A DNA stretch of 5,338 nucleotides, from assembly GCA_035510555.1 (NCBI GenBank), contig DATKGX010000008.1, positions 1-5,338 of the forward strand. Direction: 5' to 3'. The DNA comes from DATKGX01 sp035510555 (lineage in GTDB: Bacteria > Patescibacteriota > Microgenomatia > Levybacterales > UBA12049). Both the position numbers and the translations under genes were made by a program. Below are positions 1 through 5,338 of the stretch, piece by piece; position 1 is the first letter of the stretch; every line of letters begins with the position of its first letter. The notes under the pieces were generated by a model, which was given only the letters and a program-made list of their open reading frames with translations, did no database searches and was not told the DNA's origin.

Positions 1-174
1 TTCAATTGCCATTTCAATTAAATTTTGTAACATCCCGGGAATCAACGAGATTTTTTTGTTGATTGCGACCATCATCGCTATCAAAAGACCGTCGACTAAA
101 AATGTGTCTAGCAATGAGTTAGTGATATTGAAAAAGCCCAAACGAATAATAGGTTCTGCTGCGAATGAAACCAT
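1..174 (-). CDS. atpB: ATP synthase F0 subunit a, N-terminal part (runs off left edge)
   Basis: The 58 visible codons encode the start of the membrane subunit that forms the proton half-channels of F-type ATP synthase beside the c-ring. Seen in the sequence: an amphipathic N-terminus with the 'AEPI' and 'NITNS' elements (residues 6-20) typical of subunit a, a first membrane helix at about residues 19-38, a basic loop (NKK, 39-41), then 'LIPGMLQNLIE' (44-54). This last stretch matches the family pattern 'vPGxxQnxxE' that follows helix 1. The essential arginine and the later helices lie beyond the window. The start is ATG at 174-172: an in-frame TGA lies ten codons upstream, and the promoter -10 box occupies the bases in between. 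The plus strand is also open here (56-244), but that product resembles nothing and is the antisense shadow. Normally this gene opens the atp operon (a, c, b, delta, alpha, gamma, beta, epsilon), which would continue to the left. Confidence 0.87.
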   Translation of the reverse strand, partial: MVSFAAEPIIRLGFFNITNSLLDTFLVDGLLIAMMVAINKKISLIPGMLQNLIEMAIE

Positions 175-181
175 CCTCTTT

Positions 182-210
182 ATTTTAAAGGCAACCCACT
201 CTCAAGTCAA
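182..210 (-). promoter_or_regulatory. Sigma-70-type promoter for atpB (atp operon)
   Basis: Read on the minus strand, the -35 box is TTGACT (210-205, 5 of 6 to consensus) and the -10 box is TAAAAT (187-182, 5 of 6), with a spacer of exactly 17 bp. Only seven bases (AAAGAGG, 181-175) separate the -10 box from the atpB ATG at 174. The expected transcription start therefore falls at about 176-174, giving a leaderless or nearly leaderless mRNA. The AGAGG just before the ATG looks like a Shine-Dalgarno core, but it touches the start codon and would lie at the very 5' end of the transcript, so it is probably not a working ribosome site. Confidence 0.68.
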
Positions 211-255
211 GAAGAAAAACACATCTTCGGAGATATTCTTATAAATAAATGACAT

Positions 256-284
256 TAGAAACAGATTTTATTTTATGTTATAAT
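256..284 (+). promoter_or_regulatory. Extended -10 promoter for the DUF5680 gene
   Basis: A perfect TATAAT sits at 279-284, directly preceded by TGT (276-278), the TGn element of an extended -10 promoter. At the ideal 17-bp spacing lies a weak -35, TAGAAA (256-261, 4 of 6). The expected start of transcription is about 290-291, on or next to the A of the ATG at 291, so the mRNA would have no leader. No Shine-Dalgarno sequence precedes that ATG, which fits. The promoter points away from the atpB promoter, with about 45 AT-rich bases (211-255) between the two -35 boxes. Confidence 0.65.
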
Positions 285-290
285 TCCGTC

Positions 291-848
291 ATGGGAAGTG
301 AGAGAGCAGTTTCCCCAGAGGAAGCGACAAGGAAAGAAGCATGGCTAAAAGATCTTGCTAATTTTATAGTGGAAGCGAATGGTCAGACATGGGCTGCGGG
401 TGGTGGAGAGGTAGCTCCTGAAAGACCTGGCTACAAAGAATTAGAGTATCGCAAGGGAGTGTGGAGATTAAGAGATAGTTATACCGGATATTTTAGAGCT
501 CCTGGGATGACCACAATTTATTACAAAGATGTTCCAGCTTGGACAATGGCTTTTGGTGGGCATGGACAAACTGAAGGATCGGAAGAAGGTGTAAAAGAAA
601 CTTTCGCATTTCTTAAAGAAGCTTTGATGCATGTAACCCCAAACCTTCCTTTCCGTGGACCGAGAGAATATGTTGTTGGAAATAAGAGATATGAGTTTGA
701 ATTACTTGGTGAAGGAGACATGGAGGATTGCTCATGGAAGGAAAGAATTATTGAAGATGGCGTAAATACTTTTAATCAGACAGGAATTTGTGGAATTGTA
801 ATCAATAGAGATGCAAACAGACAACCTCAGCTACCTTGGAACAGGTAA
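291..848 (+). CDS. DUF5680 domain protein, function unknown
   Basis: A soluble protein of 185 residues with no signal peptide or membrane segment. I recognise it as a DUF5680 family member from the pattern 'AGGGEVAPERPGYKELEYR' (residues 36-54), followed by 'WRLRDSYTGYFRAPG' (58-72), 'IYYKDVPAWTMAFGG' (76-90), 'FLKEAL' (107-112) and 'LPFRGPREY' (119-127). No reaction or partner is established for the family to my knowledge; some members are fused to DNA-binding helix-turn-helix domains, but none is present here. The strongest invariant elements are the GGG loop, the RPG turn, the RDSY strand and the FRGPR turn. The frame is also open to an ATG at 249, but the extended -10 promoter at 276-284 lies inside that extension, so ATG 291 is preferred. 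The gene is transcribed alone, divergent from atpB and convergent with dnaE, so the context gives no functional clue. Confidence 0.85.
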   Translation: MGSERAVSPEEATRKEAWLKDLANFIVEANGQTWAAGGGEVAPERPGYKELEYRKGVWRLRDSYTGYFRAPGMTTIYYKDVPAWTMAFGGHGQTEGSEEGVKETFAFLKEALMHVTPNLPFRGPREYVVGNKRYEFELLGEGDMEDCSWKERIIEDGVNTFNQTGICGIVINRDANRQPQLPWNR

Positions 849-869
849 AAAGAGTAATTAAATCCTAAG

Positions 870-3800
870 TCAAGGAGAAAAATCACGAAGTCCGCGGATT
901 TTATCGGCAATTATGACAGGTTTTTCGTTTTTTGAGTCAATTTTTCCATCAATCAAAATGACGCTATCTTTAACCAGTAAACCTTTGTAAATATCAAAAA
1001 CTTTAGGAAAAATAACACATTCTAGGGTAATTCCGTTCTCATTGGCAATCGTGACAAAAGCCATTTCCTTGCCGGACTTTTTTGTAAAAATACGCCGGAC
1101 GGTTTCCACAATCCCGCCAACCGTTACCACAGTTTGTTCTTTTTCTTCTGCTAGGAGTTCTATTTCGTGAGTAATATCGTCTTTAATCCGCATTAAATTG
1201 TCCATTTGTGGATGGGCGGTGAGATATAAACCCAAAAACTCTTTTTCAAACGCCAGTTTTTCATCGGATGAAAAATCCTCAAAATCTTTAGCGGACGATT
1301 TAGGCACAGCTTCAAGATCTACTTCATCACCGAATAAGCTGGCTTGACCTATTATTCCTTGTTTTTTCTTCTTAGTTGAGGAGTCTACGATATCCGGAAA
1401 ATCAATTAGTAATTGGGCTCTTTTTCCGAATAAATCCATAGCTCCAGCCTTAATTAGGCTTTCCATGGTTTTTTTATTGATGGTACCAAGTTCAACTCTG
1501 GTGCAAAAATCTTCAAAGCTTTTAAAATTTCCATTCGCCCGGTTTTCAATGATGTTTTTAATTGCAGCGGTGCCAACGTTTTTAATTGCGGAAAGACCAA
1601 ACCTTATTTTGATGCCTTCTTCAATCGAAAAATCTTCGTCGGATTTATTAATATCGGGAGGAAGAACCTGCACTTTTAATCTTTTACACTCTGCGACAGC
1701 TTGGGCAATTTTTTCATTCTTAACCGGTCCGGTTGTACCTCTGGATTCGGCGGTTAAAAGGGCTGTCATGAATTCAACTGAGTAGTGAGCCTTAAGATAA
1801 GCGGTGCGAAAAGCAATCGTGGCGTAACAGGCGGCGTGTGCTTTACCAAAACCATAACCGGCAAATGGTTCAAACAGTGTCCATAAAACTTCAGCCTTGG
1901 GTTTTTGCATGCCATTATCAACACAACCCTGTACAAAGTGGTCGTGTTCCTTTTTCATTTCAGCGGAGATCTTTTTGCCGACGGCTTTTCTTAATTTATC
2001 CGCCTCCAACCACGAATACCCGGCAACTTTAATAGCGGTTAATAGAAGGTCGTCCTGAAAAGTGATAATCCCGTAAGATTCTTTTAATACATCTTCTAGT
2101 CTTGGGTCAGGATATTTAATTAACTTTGGGTTATTTTTCCGTTTGATAAATTCGGGAATATTAGCCATCGGACCAGGACGGTAAAGTGCCACCATTGCCT
2201 GTAAATCAAAAATTGTAGTGGGTTTTAAGTCCTTAATATATCTCCTCATTCCGGCTGATTCAAGCTGAAAAATACCGGTGGTTTCACCTGAAGCCAGTAA
2301 TTCGTATGTTTTAATATCTTCAAATGGAATATTGGAAAAATCAACTACCTTATCCTGGTTAACCTTGATAAATCTTAGGCTTTCCTGAATAATAGTTAAG
2401 TTCCGTAGTCCCAAAAAATCCATTTTTAACAGTCCGACGCCGTCGTAATCGGCGCCGATAGAATACATGTCATATTGGGTAATAATTTTGTCACCGTTAG
2501 ATTCTCTTTGCAGAGGCGTGTATTCGGTGATATCTTTATCGGCGATAACCACTCCAGCAGCGTGCACCGACGCATGACGCGCCACACCTTCGACTTTTCT
2601 GGCCAAATCCAGAATTTTGCGGGTATCCTCTTCAATACTGTAAGCAATTTTTAGTTCAGGACTTTGCTCCAACGCTTTATCAATCGTCATGGCATGTCCC
2701 TGCCAACCGGGAGGAATCATTTTAGAGATGCGGTCAGGAATGGCGTAAGGATAGCCCAAAACCCGGCCAATATCGCGAACCGAGCCTCTGGCTTCCATCG
2801 TTCCAAAAGTAATAATCTGGGCAACCTTATCCCGCCCGTATTTTTCGGTAACATATTCAATTACTTCATCCCGACGGTTATCGGCAAAATCTAAATCAAT
2901 ATCAGGAGGCGAAGGCCGCATTGGGTTTAAAAACCTCTCGAAAGGCAATTTAAAATATAAAGGATCAATATCGGAAATGCTTAAAGCGTATGAAACAATT
3001 GAGCCGGCATTGGAGCCTCTGCCCGGACCAACCGTAATTCCTTGAGCCTTAGCCCAATTAACGAAATCCGCGACAATCAAGATGTAAGTTTCATAACCTT
3101 TTTTAAGAATGACTGACAGTTCATAATCGACTCTGTCGGTAATTTCCTTTGTAATTGTTTTGTAGCGTTTTTTTAAGCCTTCATCGACCTTAATCTTGAT
3201 ATATTCTGCCGCCGTATGGCCGTCTGGCACCTCCAAAACCGGCATAATCCATTTCCCTAAAGGAATTTCCACGTTACACATCTCGGCTATTTTAACCGTA
3301 TTTTCAATTGCTTCAGGTGTTTGCACAAACAAACCTGTCATTTCATCCGGAGATTTAATGTAAAAATCAGGCGAGGCAATCATCGAAAGTTTTCTGCCCT
3401 TCGTATCAACCGTAGTCTGAGTTTGGATGCAAAGGAGTGCCTCTTGAGCATTAGCATCGGAGCTATGAACATAATGGTTGTCGTTGGTAGCTACCAGGGG
3501 AATGCCCAGTTTCTTTGACATCTCAATCAATTTCGTGTTTAAGACTTCCTGATCCGGAAGATTTATATGCTTTTGTAGCTCTAAATAAAAATTTCCCTGT
3601 CCGAAAATTTCATTTAATTCTTTTGCCCGTTTCTCCGCCGTTTCCTGCTGATTGCTCATTAATGGTTCAGAAACAAACCCGCCTAGGCAGGCTGTTAAGC
3701 AAATCAAACCTTCGTGGTGTTCCTTAAGAAGCTGCATGTCAGTTCTTGGTCTATAGTAGTAGCCTTCAAGATTAGCAATGGAAATGATTTTCATTAAATT

Positions 3801-4100
3801 CTTGTATCCTTGAAGATCTTTTGCCAATAACACTAAATGGTTAGAATCGGAATCAATACCGGCTTCTTTATCATGCCTGGTGCGTTTGCTGACATAAATT
3901 TCGGCACCAATGATAGGTTTTATTCCTGCTTCCAGACAAGCTTTGTAAAAAGTGATTGCGCCATACAGGTTGCCGTGATCTGTGATAGCAATGGCGTTCA
4001 TGCCCAAATCCTTGGCGCGTTTGGCCATGTCTTTAACCTTTGAAAGACCATCTAATAAAGAAAACTCGCTATGATTGTGAAGGTGTACAAAGTCGGCCAT
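870..4100 (-). CDS. dnaE: DNA polymerase III subunit alpha (replicative polymerase, DnaE type)
   Basis: Complete catalytic subunit of the chromosomal replicase, 1076 residues (E. coli has 1160). Domains in order: PHP (about 1-280, opening FVHLHNHSEFSLLDG); palm with GPGRGSNAGS (358-367), the PDIDLDF aspartates (D400, D402, D404) and the third catalytic aspartate D561 in KMDFLGL; thumb and fingers with GIFQLES (609-615), RPGPM (641-645) and FGKAHAACYA (751-760); helix-hairpin-helix near 834-857; internal clamp-binding motif QASLF (919-923); and an OB fold (about 990-1070). The PHP metal ligands appear intact (H6, H8, D17, H42, E67, H88, C138, D207, H209), unlike E. coli, so it may have its own 3'-5' exonuclease. 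The start is fixed: an in-frame TGA lies at 4106-4104, one codon upstream of the ATG at 4100. There is no Shine-Dalgarno sequence. The gene starts 11 bases after the GGDEF stop, so it is probably translated by coupling. No intein or frameshift is seen. Confidence 0.97.
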   Translation of the reverse strand: MADFVHLHNHSEFSLLDGLSKVKDMAKRAKDLGMNAIAITDHGNLYGAITFYKACLEAGIKPIIGAEIYVSKRTRHDKEAGIDSDSNHLVLLAKDLQGYKNLMKIISIANLEGYYYRPRTDMQLLKEHHEGLICLTACLGGFVSEPLMSNQQETAEKRAKELNEIFGQGNFYLELQKHINLPDQEVLNTKLIEMSKKLGIPLVATNDNHYVHSSDANAQEALLCIQTQTTVDTKGRKLSMIASPDFYIKSPDEMTGLFVQTPEAIENTVKIAEMCNVEIPLGKWIMPVLEVPDGHTAAEYIKIKVDEGLKKRYKTITKEITDRVDYELSVILKKGYETYILIVADFVNWAKAQGITVGPGRGSNAGSIVSYALSISDIDPLYFKLPFERFLNPMRPSPPDIDLDFADNRRDEVIEYVTEKYGRDKVAQIITFGTMEARGSVRDIGRVLGYPYAIPDRISKMIPPGWQGHAMTIDKALEQSPELKIAYSIEEDTRKILDLARKVEGVARHASVHAAGVVIADKDITEYTPLQRESNGDKIITQYDMYSIGADYDGVGLLKMDFLGLRNLTIIQESLRFIKVNQDKVVDFSNIPFEDIKTYELLASGETTGIFQLESAGMRRYIKDLKPTTIFDLQAMVALYRPGPMANIPEFIKRKNNPKLIKYPDPRLEDVLKESYGIITFQDDLLLTAIKVAGYSWLEADKLRKAVGKKISAEMKKEHDHFVQGCVDNGMQKPKAEVLWTLFEPFAGYGFGKAHAACYATIAFRTAYLKAHYSVEFMTALLTAESRGTTGPVKNEKIAQAVAECKRLKVQVLPPDINKSDEDFSIEEGIKIRFGLSAIKNVGTAAIKNIIENRANGNFKSFEDFCTRVELGTINKKTMESLIKAGAMDLFGKRAQLLIDFPDIVDSSTKKKKQGIIGQASLFGDEVDLEAVPKSSAKDFEDFSSDEKLAFEKEFLGLYLTAHPQMDNLMRIKDDITHEIELLAEEKEQTVVTVGGIVETVRRIFTKKSGKEMAFVTIANENGITLECVIFPKVFDIYKGLLVKDSVILIDGKIDSKNEKPVIIADKIRGLRDFSP

Positions 4101-4111
4101 AATTCATGAAT

Positions 4112-4816
4112 TTAATTGGTCCAGATGTTTAGATTCCCATTTCCATCTTTTTTTGATGCATACATTGCTTGGTCAGCGTCTATCAGTGATTGTCGAGGCT
4201 CATGTGGGTTTACCAATGCTGCTCCTGCAGACATTTTTATACCGTATTCCATGAGCTGGGGTTTGATTCTTCCCCAAAGATTTTGTGCTTCGTCCGGTGT
4301 TGTTCCTGGAAGTAGTAAGATGAACTCGTCGCCTCCCATTCTTGCAAGACCACCAATAAAACTATCTTCATTCTCGGTATCTTCTTCGCTCCCTAATCTC
4401 ACTGGCACGTCTATTCTTCTCAAGCTGTGTTTTAATATTTTTGCTACCGTCGTCAAAACTTTATCACCCGCATGATGGCCCTTGTTGTCATTGATCTCCT
4501 TAAAATTATCTATATCCATAAACACAAGAGTTAGTGGGTGCCCTTCCCTCATTGCTCTTTCAACCTCTAATTTATAGGTTTCGTTGAAGCCTCTTCTATT
4601 TGGAATTTCTGTAAGATGATCCATAAAGGCATTTTTTGCTTTAACCCTCAGTTTCTCTATTCTTAAATCTTTTGCAACATCATTTCTTGCTAATATATTA
4701 CTTTCTCTTCGCCCAATTCGATGAATAATTGATTCTAATGCGCCTATCTTTTCTTCAACTCGCTGTTGTATAGCGGGGTTTCTGCTGACTTTAATATCCG
4801 CGCTGGGTTCGCTCAT
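4112..4816 (-). CDS. Soluble GGDEF-domain protein, putative diguanylate cyclase
   Basis: A 234-residue cytoplasmic protein. The GGDEF domain (about 63-230) should join two GTP into cyclic di-GMP. Residues 1-62 are charged and helical, probably a coiled coil for dimerisation; no sensor, receiver or membrane domain is present. Aligned by eye to PleD: D101 (in FMDIDNFK) and D118 match the metal and guanine contacts, N109 is the base-binding Asn, and the signature GGDEF is at 161-165. A canonical inhibitory-site RxxD (R133-D136) is also present. It is separated from GGDEF by about 19 more residues than in PleD, an acidic insert including SEEDTENED (143-151). The N-terminal signature reads DHLTEIPNRRGF (66-77), with Glu in place of the usual Gly in 'LTGLPNRR'. 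The C-terminal ADQAMYASKKDG (214-225) is typical. Start: ATG overlaps the gatB stop and has a strong ribosome site at ideal spacing. Cyclase activity is likely but not certain, because the insert is close to the active site. Confidence 0.93.
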   Translation of the reverse strand: MSEPSADIKVSRNPAIQQRVEEKIGALESIIHRIGRRESNILARNDVAKDLRIEKLRVKAKNAFMDHLTEIPNRRGFNETYKLEVERAMREGHPLTLVFMDIDNFKEINDNKGHHAGDKVLTTVAKILKHSLRRIDVPVRLGSEEDTENEDSFIGGLARMGGDEFILLLPGTTPDEAQNLWGRIKPQLMEYGIKMSAGAALVNPHEPRQSLIDADQAMYASKKDGNGNLNIWTN

Positions 4817-5338
4817 TTTATTTCCTCCAAAATTAATTGCCTAACGATATTTGTATCGATTTTCTTCTTGATTATATACATTACCTGGCCGATTGCAAAT
4901 TGAATGACTGTTTCCTTACCTTTTTTATAGTCTTCGGTGATTTTTGGATTGTCTTTAAGGACTTTTCGCACAACCGTTCTCAGCTCATCGAAATCAACCT
5001 CATTGGTTTTGTTTGCTTGAATGATGTCTTCTACTAATTTTGCCGGAAGAATCTTATCAGTGTCAATTTTTTTATTGATAATGTAATTGGCAATTTGTTT
5101 TGGAGTAACTTTGCTTTGAGAATCTTTAACAGCCCGCTCGAAATAGTCCGCAAGAGCTACCTCTTTAGTTAAAATTTCAGCATCATATTCAGATAGCCCG
5201 TATTCTTTCTGAAATCTAGCCAGTCTTGGGTCAGGAAGTTCCGGAAGTGAATTATTAAGTTTTTCAATTTGTTTTTCTGTCCACCTAATCGGGGGTATAT
5301 CCGGCTCTGGGAAGTAGCGGTAGTCATTGGCTTCTTCC
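4813..5338 (-). CDS. gatB: Asp-tRNA(Asn)/Glu-tRNA(Gln) amidotransferase subunit B, C-terminal part (runs off right edge)
   Basis: The visible 174 residues are the C-terminal third or so of GatB. GatB is the subunit of the GatCAB complex that activates mischarged Glu-tRNA(Gln) or Asp-tRNA(Asn), so that ammonia from GatA can turn it into Gln-tRNA or Asn-tRNA. The fragment opens with EANDYRYFPEPDIPP (residues 2-16 of the visible part), a hallmark of GatB at the end of its catalytic cradle domain. The helical domain follows, with DPRLARFQKEYGLSEYDA (36-53) and KEVALADYFE (58-67). The YqeY-like tail, which contacts the tRNA elbow, follows and ends near FAIGQVM (147-153). The gene stops with TGA at 4815-4813, overlapping the start of the GGDEF gene as ATGA, so the two are very probably co-transcribed and translationally coupled. 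UGA clearly acts as stop here. The catalytic N-terminal part and the promoter are outside the window. Confidence 0.95.
   Translation of the reverse strand, partial: EEANDYRYFPEPDIPPIRWTEKQIEKLNNSLPELPDPRLARFQKEYGLSEYDAEILTKEVALADYFERAVKDSQSKVTPKQIANYIINKKIDTDKILPAKLVEDIIQANKTNEVDFDELRTVVRKVLKDNPKITEDYKKGKETVIQFAIGQVMYIIKKKIDTNIVRQLILEEIK
4824..4828 (-). promoter_or_regulatory. Shine-Dalgarno site of the GGDEF gene
   Basis: On the minus strand GGAGG (4828-4824) lies seven bases before the ATG at 4816. It sits inside the last codons of gatB and fixes the start of the GGDEF gene. It is the only convincing ribosome site in the window: dnaE, atpB and the DUF5680 gene lack one at usable spacing. 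Confidence 0.85.
4871..4899 (-). promoter_or_regulatory. Possible internal promoter within gatB for GGDEF-dnaE
   Basis: On the minus strand there is a perfect TATAAT (4876-4871) with TTTGCA (4899-4894, 4 of 6 to the -35 consensus) at 17-bp spacing. Transcription would start near 4865, leaving a leader of about 50 bases before the GGDEF ATG that includes its Shine-Dalgarno site. The bases also encode a normal conserved stretch of GatB (GQVMYII), so the match may be chance in AT-rich coding DNA. Confidence 0.3.

Noticed and set aside
223..234. Small inverted repeat ATCT-TCGG-AGAT between the divergent promoters, a possible operator or hairpin
   Set aside because: The arms are only four bases long, which is expected by chance, and it overlaps no promoter element.
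56..244. Plus-strand open frame starting at TTG 56 (open from base 2)
   Set aside because: The opposite strand encodes a clear AtpB N-terminus with its own promoter. The plus-strand product has no recognisable features and no good start.
890..897. GC-rich palindrome tccgcgga (its exact limits are 891-898) near the end of dnaE
   Set aside because: It has no loop, is isolated, and is explained by dnaE codons.
879..902. AAAATC...GATTTT stem followed by a short T-rich stretch, a possible terminator for the DUF5680 transcript
   Set aside because: A six-pair AT-rich stem with a 12-base loop is too weak, the T-tract is broken after four bases, and the bases encode the normal C-terminus of DnaE.
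1465..1785. Plus-strand open frame of 106 codons inside dnaE, and similar shorter ones at 1838-2032, 2664-2894, 3321-3518, 3515-3727 and 3837-4043
   Set aside because: All lie antisense to conserved DnaE domains, show no family resemblance and lack ribosome sites.
870..4100. Possible intein or frameshift in dnaE
   Set aside because: The motifs follow in the normal order without an extra 150-400 residue block, and the frame is continuous over 1076 codons.
4116..4475. Plus-strand open frame of 119 codons inside the GGDEF gene
   Set aside because: It is antisense to the conserved GGDEF core including the signature and shows no independent coding signal.
4813..4815. UGA possibly recoded as glycine (Gracilibacteria/SR1 code)
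   Set aside because: UGA ends both gatB and dnaE at the expected C-termini, and the gatB UGA overlaps a start codon with a strong ribosome site. The standard bacterial code fits.

Overview
The window most likely comes from a small-genome bacterium of the Candidate Phyla Radiation (Patescibacteria), probably Microgenomates-like. This is an inference from the AT-leaning sequence, the tight gene packing and the general look of the DnaE, GatB and GGDEF proteins; no marker RNA or ribosomal protein is present to prove it. UGA acts as a normal stop at the ends of gatB and dnaE, each where the family should end. This argues against the Gracilibacteria/SR1 lineages that read UGA as glycine.

Layout from left to right. 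(1) Positions 1-174, minus strand: the first 58 codons of ATP synthase F0 subunit a (atpB), running off the left edge. (2) Positions 175-290: a short divergent control region with two sigma-70-type promoters pointing away from each other. Each promoter would start its transcript at, or within about three bases of, the start codon of its gene, so both mRNAs look leaderless. (3) Positions 291-848, plus strand: a DUF5680-family protein of unknown function. (4) A 21-bp convergent gap. (5) Positions 870-4816, minus strand: a complete DnaE-type replicative DNA polymerase, preceded by a soluble GGDEF protein. (6) Positions 4813-5338, minus strand: the C-terminal 174 residues of GatB, whose N-terminal part lies off the right edge.

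gatB, the GGDEF gene and dnaE form one tightly packed transcription unit read gatB -> GGDEF -> dnaE. The gatB stop and GGDEF start overlap (ATGA), and only 11 bases separate the GGDEF stop from the dnaE start. The unit joins tRNA charging (GatCAB amidotransferase), a putative cyclic-dinucleotide enzyme and chromosome replication. A shared regulatory purpose is not shown; operons of unrelated housekeeping genes are common in reduced genomes.

No RNA gene, CRISPR array, insertion sequence or clear intrinsic terminator was seen. The points most worth a second look are the paired leaderless promoters, a roughly 19-residue insertion in the GGDEF domain placed exactly between the inhibitory RxxD motif and the GGDEF signature, and a DnaE PHP domain that keeps the metal-binding residues lost in E. 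coli.
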